Assembly: GCA_003956705.1 (NCBI GenBank)
Contig: QZCP01000112.1
Coordinates: forward strand, 165,021 to 229,020
Length of the DNA: 64,000 bases
Reading direction: 5' to 3'
From: Brevipalpus yothersi
Lineage: Eukaryota; Arthropoda; Arachnida; Trombidiformes; Tenuipalpidae
Part shown: positions 27,801-37,909 of the stretch, in pieces
Position numbering within the stretch: the stretch's first letter is position 1
How the letters are laid out: every line of letters begins with the position of its first letter
Program-made: the position numbers and the translations under genes
The notes under the pieces: generated by a model
Told to the model about the DNA's origin: nothing
The model's input: the letters and a program-made list of their open reading frames with translations, nothing else
The model's database searches: none

Positions 27801-29984
27801 AAATGGAGAGATGCACAAAATTGATGGACCTGAATGATACCCGCTTTTATGAACTGACCATGACCACTTGGAATGAGTGGAATAAGGCTTCAAGATTGAA
27901 AAGCAGGCAGAAGCACCTTCCTCTTCCTGATAACTCTTGCTTGAGGAAGCTCAACAGTATGAAATTGAATGACCGCCATGAAGTTCCTCTTAAAAGGAAG
28001 ATTACATCAGAACAAAGAATCGATGACCGAACCAATCGATGTCTCCAAAATCAAATGCTCAAATGCTGGTTGAGACAACACAATCGGCCTGCTGGCTGAA
28101 CCAAGAGTGCGGATCAAGATGAGTCGCAGCATTTCTGCTGGCTTTTTACTGACCGAAGAAACTCTCATGTCATTTTGAATAGATCAATGAAGAGGAGATG
28201 AGATTTACTGTTCATCAATTGTGAGCTAGGGTGAGATTCCATCAAATACAAATGGCACGTGAGAAATCCTACAACAAAGGGTGGGACAACGAGATGAATC
28301 AACAATCGACGAAAAATCTTTCCGCGTGAAAATACCTAAAAAAGAGGCATTTTCATTGACCCATTTCGAGGGTCAAAAAGATGTCGGTGAGAAAGCGAGG
28401 AGGCAAAAAAGTCTACAAAATCGATCGGGAATCAAAATTGATAGATAGAGGAACGGTTTGTTTATTTCGAGAACAGCCTTCTGCTACAGTGGATAATAAT
28501 CTTGTATAAACCTCGAACTCTTACCATTCTAGCCACGGTGTACGGTAAATTTTTAGGATTTCTCCAGCAAGAATTTCGTTCACACTCATTGTACACCCAC
28601 ACTCACTGAAATTTAATGACCAATTAGTTGTATAAACTTGTTGATACTGACAATTAACATCGTACATGTGTGTAACTATTAAATAACAGAGGGAAAATGG
28701 TAGGCATTGCTTTTTTGAATAAAAGCATTATCGAAAATAAATTTGAAAACGATCAGGTGACTTTGTTTGATAAGAAGCTCACAGCAAGAGCAGATAGGTC
28801 TAATAAATCGAATCATGGTGGGATATGCGAGCGAGTATTTTACACCAACATACTTCGAGGCTTTCTGATGCTTCGGGAAATTATACTTTGCTTATCATAT
28901 CGACATCAATCAAGAGCGAGAGATATTGTATTCAGTCATTCTTGTTGAAATTCTAAAAGAAGAGTGGCATCGGTGAGCGAGTAGTTACCGATATTTCAGG
29001 CCAAGCAAGGGGGTGTAAGTTGGTACCAAAAAGAATAGAGCTAGTTTGAGAAAGTCCCGAGCTAGCCAACTGATCCTTTCTTCCCTTCACATCATGCCCA
29101 CCACCTGGGTTGGCTGAAGCTAATTCAGTTTTTCCTTTTTCTTTCATTTTTTACTCCTATTTTCGAAGGGAAAATACTCTCAAGCACGGGGATGTGCCTG
29201 TTTCGTCACGTGAGAGACAAAGTCAGCTAATTACACATACGTTTTGATGAACATAGCTGGCCTTGGGAAGACAGAGGATTCAATTTCAGGAAAAGTTAAA
29301 TATGGGAATATCCGATTGTAAGCGAAATAGGTGAAACAGCTAGTGGATCGCGTAACCTGGTTATCAATTCATGATTTATTCTGATAAGTTTATAACAGGC
29401 AACAGCATGAGAGCAGAACAAGAGAGCCGTAAGAATCGAGTAAAGTCACTTTACTAAAGTGTAGACCAGATAAAAATAGAGAGAGAGCTGCAGTTGGAAG
29501 CTGAATGGATGCTTCCGAATTTCGGTCGACGCCTGAGTTGTAGCAATAAAGTGAGGCAATTTAATTGTTCACATAAAGTATTCATTGCATTGAGCATGTA
29601 GTTGATTCAAATTAAATAGACTTTCAGTTATGAGTGATGATTACAAATAGAGATGAACTTTCCTGATCAACAAGCAACTTAATGATCCACTAGTAGTGGC
29701 AGATAGAACGGTAAGCAATATCTGATGAGGTATGGCTGGGAATAGTAGCTCACAACGCAACCGACCAGAAAGAGGTAGTAGAAGTAGATGAAGTAGTAGG
29801 AATGAGAGGAGAAGAACAAAAAGAAGAAGAATAAAGTTTTTAACTTACCCTCTGGAACTGTGAGATTATGGCCTGGAGTTTGCTCAAAGTACTGAGCAAG
29901 TCCTGGCTTCATCGAATACACATTTTGAGTAACTAAAGTTGAGATGATGAGTAGAGAAAGAGTAGATTGTGACAATCCGATCAT
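16798..29984 (-). CDS. Five-Ig type I transmembrane adhesion receptor with two ITIM-like tyrosine motifs
   Basis: Thirteen exons (minus strand order): 29849..29984, 23081..23179, 21342..21625, 20775..20940, 20581..20700, 20111..20251, 19839..20045, 19634..19740, 18638..18756, 18340..18565, 18042..18198, 17914..17966, 16798..16983. Every junction is in phase; total 666 residues. Residues 1–24 (MIGLSQSTLSLLIISTLVTQ...) are a signal peptide. Five Ig domains follow, each split near its middle by an intron: for example VPEGQPLTLPC with DGVWQCQV (Ig1), EGSPVRVECKV with GAVFECHA (Ig3), STKLYCFF with GEYYCKA (Ig4). A helix at about 542–567 (VGLVLATALVVIFAAILLTF) precedes KCRRSKK. The tail has LVYANL (Tyr615), PPPPTKPKP and SEYAKL (Tyr655). 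It belongs to the invertebrate adhesion IgSF (echinoid, kirre/nephrin and fasciclin III relatives); I cannot fix the subfamily. Confidence 0.9.
21821..21894. repeat. (GA)n microsatellite
   Basis: About 74 bases of GA dinucleotide in the second intron of the five-Ig gene, about 195 bases upstream (transcript sense) of the exon-3 acceptor. Transcribed in the gene's sense it is a CT tract. Confidence 0.98.
23180..29848 (-). other. 6.7-kb first intron of the five-Ig gene
   Basis: Lies between the signal-peptide exon and the Ig1 exon. It contains only short chance frames and a short GA tract (about 25595–25614). No nested gene, tRNA or mobile element was recognised. Its size and position make it the likeliest site for enhancers of this gene, but no specific element can be named. 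Confidence 0.55.
25595..25614. repeat. Short (GA)n tract
   Basis: About 20 bases of GA dinucleotide in the long first intron. Confidence 0.9.
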
Positions 29985-31464
29985 GATTATTTAAAACACG
30001 GCATGAATCGGTGGCTTTGGTAACAAAGTAGAGAAAAAAAAACAAACGGTCAACAAAGAGCTCAAGTCATCGATGGCCGCCGAAACACACCCAGAAGCCA
30101 AAAAGCACACAAGTTTTCGGGAACAGCTCGAACACAACACCAGACAGGCCTTTGTCACTTCACTTCCCCTCACAGGCCTACCAGCACCGATATTCTGCGC
30201 GATCTTAGATCAGCACCCGAGATCCAGATACACACACACACAATGTGTTCCACACACCTAATGTATCGGAATGTATATCGTGTATATCGAGAGATTGTTT
30301 CACAATTCACAATTCATCCAATTCATTCAGAACTGTGCAGCTACTCAACTCAAACTGAAATTCAGTTACTGAATCTTTCTCCCTCTCTTCAACTTTTCCA
30401 ACTCTATTCCCAGCTCACAAACTCAGTTGCAAACTAACTTGGGAACTGAGCTCGAGAGAGAAGCGCGAAGCTCTCGAAACCGGTTGTAAGAGGGGAGGCG
30501 GGGGCGGAAGCGGAAGCAGCCCTATTCTGGCTGTGGAAGGTCCCGAAGAAGGTCCTGAAGAAGGTCCCCAAGAGCAACCTGGCCCATGAGAACACCTTGC
30601 AATGGACAAAGATGAACAAAGATGGACAAAGAAACAGAGGCTCAACACTCTCGCGACGCTCGCCAATTTTCGGTAATTGTGGGTCATCGCTTTCCTCCTT
30701 CTTCTAAGCCTCTTTGAGCCTCTCTCTATCTCTCTGTACCTCTCTTCGCCTCTTCGCCTCTCCACTCTCCTCTTCTCGCTGATTAGGACGCTCATCTTTG
30801 TCCCGCTGGCCGGTTGTCTCTCTCTTCTCAAAAATCATCCAAGTCTTTCCTTTCTCCACAGCTCTGAGGATCCGGAGGGCGTACATTGGCTGCCTCATCT
30901 TGTCCTTCAGTGCTAAATCTTATTCATTAGATGTATTTCCGCTCAGAGCTCGATTATCTTAGCACTGTACATCTTCTTGCCAGTGTAAGAAAAGATTTAT
31001 GAACACGAAAATCGTGGTAAGTCATTGAGCAAACTGAATGAACACAATCATGATATCTAATTTCGATTTTTCCAAAGAAACCTTTGTTCTCTTCTCCTTG
31101 AACTGGGTGCAAACATCAATTAATCGGTGGAAAGTTTTAATTCAGGTAATTTCTGCACAGAGCAGTTACTTTTTTCTTGGCACTGCAAATGTTGATTATT
31201 TTCACAGCGAAGGAAGATGGAAAAATCGAGGCACAAAAATGTTAATTCAACATTCGATAATGAGACATTTTGATTAAGTTTTTGCACAGCTTTGTGAGCT
31301 GATAAGCATCATCCCCTTAAACTTTCCACCAAAGTTTTGAGGGTTTCTCAAAACTTGATATGGTTTTCAATTTCAAAGACAGGATCATTTAATTGTATCG
31401 CGTATGTAAGTATTGGAAAATATTTCAGGCGTAAAATGCTTAACAATCTTCTGGTCAAGGTAAA
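29985..31464. other. Upstream region of the five-Ig gene, GC-richer patch near 30.5 kb
   Basis: From the receptor start codon to the MED6 3' end. Around 30440–30650 the base composition rises well above its surroundings and includes three 12-base tandem units (30537–30572). This could be the receptor's promoter or a 5' UTR exon. Open frames on both strands here are low-complexity and unsupported. Confidence 0.4.
30537..30572. repeat. Three tandem 12-base units (AAGGTCCNGAAG type)
   Basis: AAGGTCCCGAAG, AAGGTCCTGAAG and AAGGTCCCCAAG follow each other directly inside the GC-rich patch. Confidence 0.85.
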
Positions 31465-32182
31465 TCAAGATTTTTTAGGTGAATTGGGTGGAAATTCTCG
31501 GATTAGATTTGAGATCAAATTATCAACACGAGCTCTCTGAAATGATGAACTCGCCTCTTCTCTCTTATCCCTCTCTGGATCAGCATCTTTTTCCTTTTGC
31601 TTATTTTCTGAACCCTTCCCAAAGTCCCATGAATATCCCTTGGATGGATGGTAACGCGCATATGAGTGAACCTCATCGAAAGCGGTGGACAAGTGATGCA
31701 AGGCAGTGGATACCCGGGAATTAATAACGGAGTTCAGATCAGGAGCTTGATATACATAACCAGCAAGCACATAGTAGTCGGCCAAAGGAGTGACTTGAGT
31801 TGGAGAGTGACGATGTTGCTTCCTTATTACATACAGTATAGGTTCTTGAACATGTAGAAGAATGTACTCAACACCTGTTAATGTCCTAATCATTAAAATG
31901 TCAAGTTAGAAGCATATAGTGGACATCAAATGAAGGAACTTACTCAAGTAAATCCAAACTTTGCTTTTGCATTTTAAGCATCTCATTATTGCATGTTCGA
32001 TCATAGAATGGGTTACTTCTCTCTCCAAAATAATCAAGAACTGTGCCTGGATTGATATGAGGAATCCAAGCCGAATCGTGCCATGAGATGTAAAGAGGAT
32101 TCTCTGGAAAATAATCGAAATATGGCATGAGAGGATAGGTCTACACTTAAGGTAGGTAATCAATACCTTTCAAGTCATTCAT
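31465..32182 (-). CDS. MED6: Mediator complex subunit 6
   Basis: Head-module subunit of Mediator, bridging activators and RNA polymerase II. Exons 32167..32182, 31944..32103 and 31465..31885 join in phase to 198 residues. The short first exon gives MNDLKE, leading into [19 protein letters not shown]. Family signatures: [71 protein letters not shown] and [12 protein letters not shown]. The start is supported by the 16-base exon ending exactly in the phase needed. The C-terminus stops shortly after [19 protein letters not shown], so the long basic tail of animal MED6 (about 246 residues in human) is shortened. Downstream, transcription runs toward the five-Ig gene promoter region. Confidence 0.95.
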
Positions 32183-32264
32183 GTTGCAATATCCTTTGGT
32201 CAGTCTGAAAGCGAGAGAAGAATGCAAATGAGGTTCGAATATTGATTAAAAAGAGCAAAAGAAT

Positions 32265-32337
32265 TGGAGATGCCGAGTATCGATCTCGGTACCTCTCGCA
32301 TGCTAAGCGAGCGCTCTACCATCTGAGCTACATCCCC
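32265..32337 (-). tRNA. tRNA-Ala (anticodon AGC)
   Basis: A 73-base minus-strand cloverleaf: acceptor stem GGGGATG paired with CATCTCC (one G–U), discriminator A, D-arm GCTC...GAGC, anticodon stem-loop with loop CTTAGCATG giving AGC, and T-arm CCGAG/CTCGG. It has no intron. Downstream on the minus strand are T-runs suitable for RNA polymerase III termination (TTTT then TTTTT within 20 bases). It sits between MED6 and GATB, 82 bases upstream of the MED6 start codon and in the same direction. Confidence 0.93.
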
Positions 32338-33045
32338 TGACGAACAAGAAAGGCTTCCAAAGACATTTTTTTCTTATTCTTTTTGAGTGAGCACTTAACA
32401 ACCCATTCCGGACGTTCGGTCCACTCAGAAGAGTAGAAGACATGGTGAAAGGAAAATTTCACATCTACCACTAAACGTTCTAATTGTATCGACAAACACA
32501 AGTCTGGCGAGGTGTCTTTATTATAAGAAAACACAAGCGTTTAATGTAAACTAACATGAATGGAGAGTTCAGCTCAAAACATTATACTTGAGATGAAGAG
32601 ATGGGTATCAACAACATACTCACCAGCAAAACTTGCTGCTTAATTGAATGCAAGCTGAGCAAACTAAGCGGATAGGGTTTTTGAATAGATCAAATTGAAG
32701 TTGTGAGATGGTGAGATTTGATGATATTCTGATACATCTAATGTATTTAAGTGAAAATTTTTGAGTAGCCGCTTTTTTACGAATGTTATTCTTAGCCACT
32801 GATAGACACTCATGCGTCAGATGAGATGTTTTGAAAGTAAAGGCGCCAATTTTTCTTCTTTTCTTCATTAAATGAGAAAATGGCTCGTAAAAATAGTCTA
32901 TCAATAGCGTTTCTTCAGTAATCATCTTAGAGGCTGAAATTTTCGTTCACATTCAAGCTTTTGATAGATCTTAGCGATGCATCCTGCTCATTCGTTATCA
33001 AATTGAATGATTGTGTTTTGTATGATTGAGTGAGGAATACCTTTT

Positions 33046-34769
33046 TTACCATAAATTAGATTTTTCTATTTCCTCAAGCTCAGCATGTTGATGAGCGGTG
33101 GTTTTCATTTTTCTACGGTATTCTTTAACATTTTTGCGAAGTTCTTTCTCGTCAAGAGATTCAAGAACAGATTGGACGGCTGCGAAGACTACACTTCTGG
33201 GAAATTGATTTGCATACTTTCTCTCCACTCCTTCACAAATTTTTAGGTGCCATAGATAACCACCTCGTTTCGCCAGAAGTGCAGCTCTTGGAAAAGCATT
33301 TACAACGAGCAAACATTCGTTTCTGATAAGATTTTCGTCTTGAATCATGCGCCAACCATATTTTTTAACAATATCTCTCGGACAATCACTATCTCCTTGG
33401 ATTGAGAGAGAAATTGTGTTCACAGCTGTGCCAACACTGATTTGTTTGTCACCAATAAGTGTCAGACATTCATAAATAAAATCAGGAGAAACAGTATCAG
33501 GATTCTTGACTCCATTCTCATTTAAGCAAGCTTGGTAGTGAAAGCCAATGAACTCTGCGACGGTATCAACATGCACTGTGGGATTGTGGCCCATAACAGC
33601 GACAAAGAAACCAAACAGTCCATTTTTAACAATAGAACAGGCCAAATACAAAGGTACTTGGTATTTCTTCAGGAGAGTCTCTCTTTCTTCGTCAGCAAAA
33701 AACGGAAGACTCTTTCGGAGACGAGATACTGACACAACCTGAAGATCATCTTGTTTGGAACCACTATCGAGTGTCAGCCGTAAAGGAGGTAGATTCGGTT
33801 CGGGCATGTAACGATAGTCTTCGAAATCATCTTTTCTTCTCATCGAAAATGTTTCATCTCTTGTAGGATCATAAGTTCGAGTTTCACTGACTACTGTTTG
33901 CCCTTGTCGGAGGAGAGTAATTTGACGCTCACTCTCTAGAATCAGAGCTCTTGAAAGACTATTGATAGAGTTTAAATTCTTTATCTCTACTTTATTTCCA
34001 GAGTTCGTCGATATATTTGCATCTATTCTCAAAGCTCCCTCCTCCAGTTTACAAGAGCAAACATCGAGTCTAGATTAGAAAGAGATTAAATTGAAAGGGT
34101 GTGATTTGATCATTGATTTAGGAGGGTTTACCTTCTTAGAACATTTATCAGTTCCTGGATTAGAGCAACAGCTTCAATTTCACTCTCCAGCTCAGGGTCA
34201 AAGACGAATTCCATCAGTGCAAATCCACATCTATTGAGATCAAGTAGATTTCGTTCAAGTTTAGGATCTTGGAGGGTTTTACCTGTATCTTGTTCAAGCT
34301 GTATGGCTTTCAATCTCGTTCTCTTAAGATAGGCACTGCGATTCCTTGTGGTTATAATGGGGAACCTTATCGAGCCATCGGAAGCAATTGGCTCTCTTTT
34401 TTGAGTTATCTGGTAACCACTCGGTGTATCTGGATAAAAATAATGTTTACGATCGAAACAACAGTTTGAACTGATTTGACAATTGAAAGCCAAGCCAGAT
34501 CTCACCGCTGCCTCAACACAATAATGATTGATAACAGGCAGAGTTCCTGGGATAGCACAATCGAACAGGGAAACGTTCGTGTTCGGTGGAGAGGCAAACT
34601 TTTGGGGACTTCGAGAAAACAACTTTGATGAAGAATTGATTTGAACATGAACCTCTAATCCGATCTTGAGCCGATGATTGGAACATTTTCGAATGCAAAG
34701 AGCTGAATTCGTTTCACCCAAGCTCGTTCTTATCAACAATTGAGGCAGTTTGGATGAAAATTTGAGCAT
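33046..34769 (-). CDS. GATB: Mitochondrial glutamyl-tRNA(Gln) amidotransferase subunit B
   Basis: Subunit of the GatCAB transamidosome that converts mischarged Glu-tRNA(Gln) to Gln-tRNA(Gln) in mitochondria. Exons 34132..34769 and 33046..34069 join in phase to 553 residues, the usual mitochondrial GatB length. The ATG at 34769 is chosen because an upstream frame extension lacks ATG; MLKFSSKLPQLLIRTSLGE is a plausible mitochondrial presequence. Signatures: KIGLEVHVQINSSSKLFSRS, IPGTLPVINHYCVEAAVRSG, DRKHYFYPDTPSGYQITQ, QLEQDTGK, DLNRCGFALMEFV, LRIDANIS...VEIKNLNS, and FEDYRYMPEPNLPPL. The C-terminal part is the YqeY-like tRNA-binding domain. No GatA or GatC is nearby. Confidence 0.96.
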
Positions 34770-36012
34770 TTTCAGGGAACACAAACTTGTTCAGTCCATC
34801 CTAAGATGATATCTCGAAATGACATAGAGCTTCAATCGTGTCATAATATCGAGATGAGCAGAAAAGAAGAAGGAATATCAGCTAAACTTTTTCATCAAAC
34901 AGGTGGAAAAGTATTGTAACAGTGGCTGCAAAATTGCAAAACGTGAAGCTCAAAAAGCTCAAAAAGCCCAAAAAGGGCAAAAAGTGGAGAGAAAACATGA
35001 GGGAAATGTTTTCATTGCTACTAGCGCCAATCTTCTTGTACACAATATTGTACACAATCTTGTACACAATCTTTTACGTCTGTCGATCAAATTTTAAATT
35101 TATCTCGTGTCAAATAAATCACTTCCTCTGGACGATTATCTTATTGATGTCCCCAATTTTCATCGAGTTGATCGAGAGCTTGAAATGAATATTAATAATA
35201 ACATTCTTATTTGAATAGTTTCCTGTAAGCGACAAACAAGAGAGGGAAAAAGAGATTGTGACCACTTGAGTGATATCTTGATCAGCTTATGAAGCAAATC
35301 TTCCAAGTTTTGATGATGATACTATGTTGATAAAGACTGATGCATGTGATACTGGAAAAAATTTAATTTGTTCGAATTAGATTTTTTGTGTGAAAATCTC
35401 ATCTGGAGCGTTTTCAACTGACCGATTCTCTATTATAGCTTTTTCGAAAAATTAGAGAGAAAAATAGTAACAGACGGAGATTGTTTTCATTCACCCACGT
35501 TCTGGTTGCCTTGAATATCCTGATGACTGTGAGCAAAAAAATTTGTTCACTCCATATCGCTGCTATTTACCAATGAAATCGATGACTGATCGAGAAGATA
35601 ACCCTCATTACTTACTGGATCTTCTCCAACTTAGTGTTTTCAACCGCGGCTCAAAATTTTCGCTCTAAAGGAATGAGCATTTGAATATGCTTCCTTAATC
35701 TGAGATGCTCATATGTCGAAGATTTAATCTCCAATTTAGCTGTGTGAGCTTTCTAAAGCAAGTTTCCGTGAATTTAACACACTTTGTTTCGATAAGCTGT
35801 TGGTTTGACAAGTTCGTCAACTATCAACCTTTCTCAGTTTCTTTATTAATTAAGTCTTTCTCATTGGAGCGATAACTTCCCTCATCTTTGATTTGCTTGG
35901 ATCCTTCAATCGAATACTTTCAAACAACGTAACTTAATCGCTTCTATTCAATATATCTTCGCATAACTCAAGGTAACAATAGTCAAATTCTTCTTCTTTT
36001 AGCTACTTTGAC
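34770..36012. other. Intergenic region between divergent GATB and the synergin-like gene
   Basis: Contains the GATB promoter side and, if the synergin-like gene is longer, unrecognised upstream exons. It holds three 12-base tandem units (35039–35074) and a degenerate AAAAAGCNC repeat at about 34950–34985. Short open frames here are discussed among the rejected items. Confidence 0.45.
35039..35074. repeat. Three tandem 12-base units (TACACAATCTTG type)
   Basis: TACACAATATTG, TACACAATCTTG, TACACAATCTTT in direct succession. In one frame this reads as a repeated YTIL motif, which is probably incidental. Confidence 0.85.
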
Positions 36013-36905
36013 ATGATGTTTTTCTTACAGTGCCCAGAGGCTACCATTTTTGAGCCTTCATCTTGTTCGTTCTACGTAAATCTCGAACACATGCTTCATA
36101 CAAATAGTGGCTCAACTTATGATAGGTATCAAGCCTTCTCAGAACTTGAGTCAGTTGGTTTCGTTCCAGAAAAAGATTGGGACGATGATTTTGGGGAATT
36201 TCAGAGTCATTTACAAATTAGCAGCAATCTTCCAGTCTTACTCAATCCATCATCTTTCATTGAGGAATCTGATTCAGAGATCTGCAAGCGTGCTTCCAAA
36301 GTTGTAGCTTGTTGTAAGCAACTGGTCCATAGAGTTTTCAATCTTTTGGTTGTGAATCACGATGAGATAAAAGTAATTGAAGCTTTGAGAACTGAGAGAG
36401 GAAAAAATTTCATTCTAGGTAAAGTTTCCTACCACAGAGAAGTTCCTATAAATTTCTTGGAAAATCTTTTTCTTTTACGAAAATATTCATTTCTTTATAG
36501 ATCTGGCAGAGGTTCATAAGGTTGCCCAAAGAGCCTCTATATTTTATCAAACTAAATGTGTCCACGAGAAGAAAGTTGTTGATATGATTCATGATTTGAA
36601 TGTTACATGGAGAACTTTGAAGAATATCTTCGCAAAAATTCCTGTTGAGGTAAGAAAATTCATCTCTCACGCTGCATATATATTAACGAATTTTTATCGG
36701 TCAAAAGATTTCAGAAAACCTCGAAATCCACTCTGTGCCCGAAGGGACTGACCGTTGTTGTATTTGCTACTTCCCTACTGACACTTCATCTGAAGAAGCC
36801 TTACTGTTTGCCTGGAGGAGATATCACTCAAGTTGTGCTAATCTGTGGCTTAATTGTATTGATGCTGTCTTACCAGGTTCTCGACTTGACGTTTCAAATA
36901 GCTGA
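36013..36905 (+). CDS. SYNRG: Synergin-gamma-like protein (C-terminal region); 5' end uncertain
   Basis: Exons 36013..36418 (or from the acceptor at 36031), 36501..36649 and 36708..36905. The encoded segment matches the conserved C-terminal domain of synergin gamma, an AP-1 gamma-ear partner at the trans-Golgi: CKQLVHRVFNLL, LRTERGKNFILDLAEVHKVA, CVHEKKVVDMIHDLNVTWRT, then CCICYFP...YHSSCANLWLNC. DDDFGEF near residue 55 fits a gamma-ear-binding FGxF motif. ATG at 36013 would give about 250 residues, but it sits inside a pyrimidine-rich acceptor-like tract ending CAG at 36030, so the true start may be an upstream exon. The end is also double: read-through stop at 36905, or splicing from 36876 to 36919..37010. 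The N-terminal EH domain of vertebrate synergin is not seen. Confidence 0.75.
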
Positions 36906-37909
36906 TATCTACTTTTAGTTTCGTCGAATCTACATTTTTATCACGAAACCTCTCTTGAACTTGAACCAGCTCTGCGTAAGTTGTCTGCTAGAAGGGTTCA
37001 GCTCTCGTAAAGATTTTACTCATCTAACTGGATGTGATTCAAGATAAATACAACATTCATCTAACCAAAGGTTTGACGCACGAGTTGTCTAGTCATGGAG
37101 CTATATCATATGCGCTTTCGAAAACATAAGTACACCATGGTGGGTTATATCAATTTTTCGGTCCAAAAGATCTAGGCTCCTTGGAAAACCAGAGAACTGG
37201 TCAACAGGAGAGCCAGTCGCCTGAAACTACTAATTCATTTGACTATTGACTTATCTGGGGTCTTAAGTAACCTCTGTCTTCCAACTTTCAATATTTCAAC
37301 AGATGCATTTATTTCACTTCTCTGAAAGAATTCAATGTACTGCCGTTGGAGCATGTAATATTCCTTTCGATCTTCAATGACTGAATTCAGCATTTAAACA
37401 ACCAAGTTTTCGTACGGTATTATTTCTTTAGGGAAACCTCAGATGAATATCCCGTTCCTTAGTTCTGCTTCAGTCGTGAAGCTTAAACGTACACGAAATG
37501 TTCATCTCACTGATTCTGAACGAAAAGAAACCAATAATGGAAGGCATATTTAAAACATCAAATGAGGACAATGATGAGCAGGTGGAATCAGGTAAATTAT
37601 CATGACTCTTACACTGAACCAACAGCTAATTAGCGGAGGACAGAGAAACTGATTTCAGAACTTATTGAGAGCGATGCTCACTAAAGATTTCGATTTTGAT
37701 GAGCGATAGGAAGATATGGGAAGAAACATCGATTAGAAATGACTATACATAACCATCATTTTATTCGCTGTTATGTTTCAGACGAATTTTTGTATTTTTG
37801 ATCAAAATAGTATATCCTCTGGCTCCATGCAGGAGGAGAAGAGAGATCTTAAATGATCACAAAAATGAAAAGTGAAGAATGAATGATGAGTGATGGTGAG
37901 AAGAAACAA
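36906..37909. other. Convergent 3' flank between synergin-like gene and SETD2
   Basis: About 1 kb between the two stop codons, holding both 3' UTRs. Several short open stretches with splice-like borders occur (37130–37700), but none assembles into a convincing gene. Confidence 0.45.

Noticed and set aside
30415..30831. Minus-strand frame with GPSSGPSSGPS and a poly-Pro run
   Set aside because: It is low complexity from the 12-base tandem units and the GC-rich patch. No signal, domain or splice support.
34903..35188. Open frames with a lysine-rich start and a repeated YTIL hydrophobic stretch, divergent from GATB
   Set aside because: They begin at GTG, not ATG, and the repetitive part comes entirely from a 12-base tandem repeat. 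No family resemblance.
35470..35675. An open stretch of about 65 codons (contains HPRSGCLEYPDDCE) ahead of the synergin-like gene
   Set aside because: No good flanking splice site in phase with 36031 and no resemblance to synergin. The length is within chance for this composition.
37130..37700. Several short coding-looking fragments with acceptor- or donor-like edges, including one spliced 39-codon frame starting at ATG near 37518
   Set aside because: Frames conflict with one another, an implied intron would be only 26 bases in one model, and no domain is present. Probably 3' UTR sequence.
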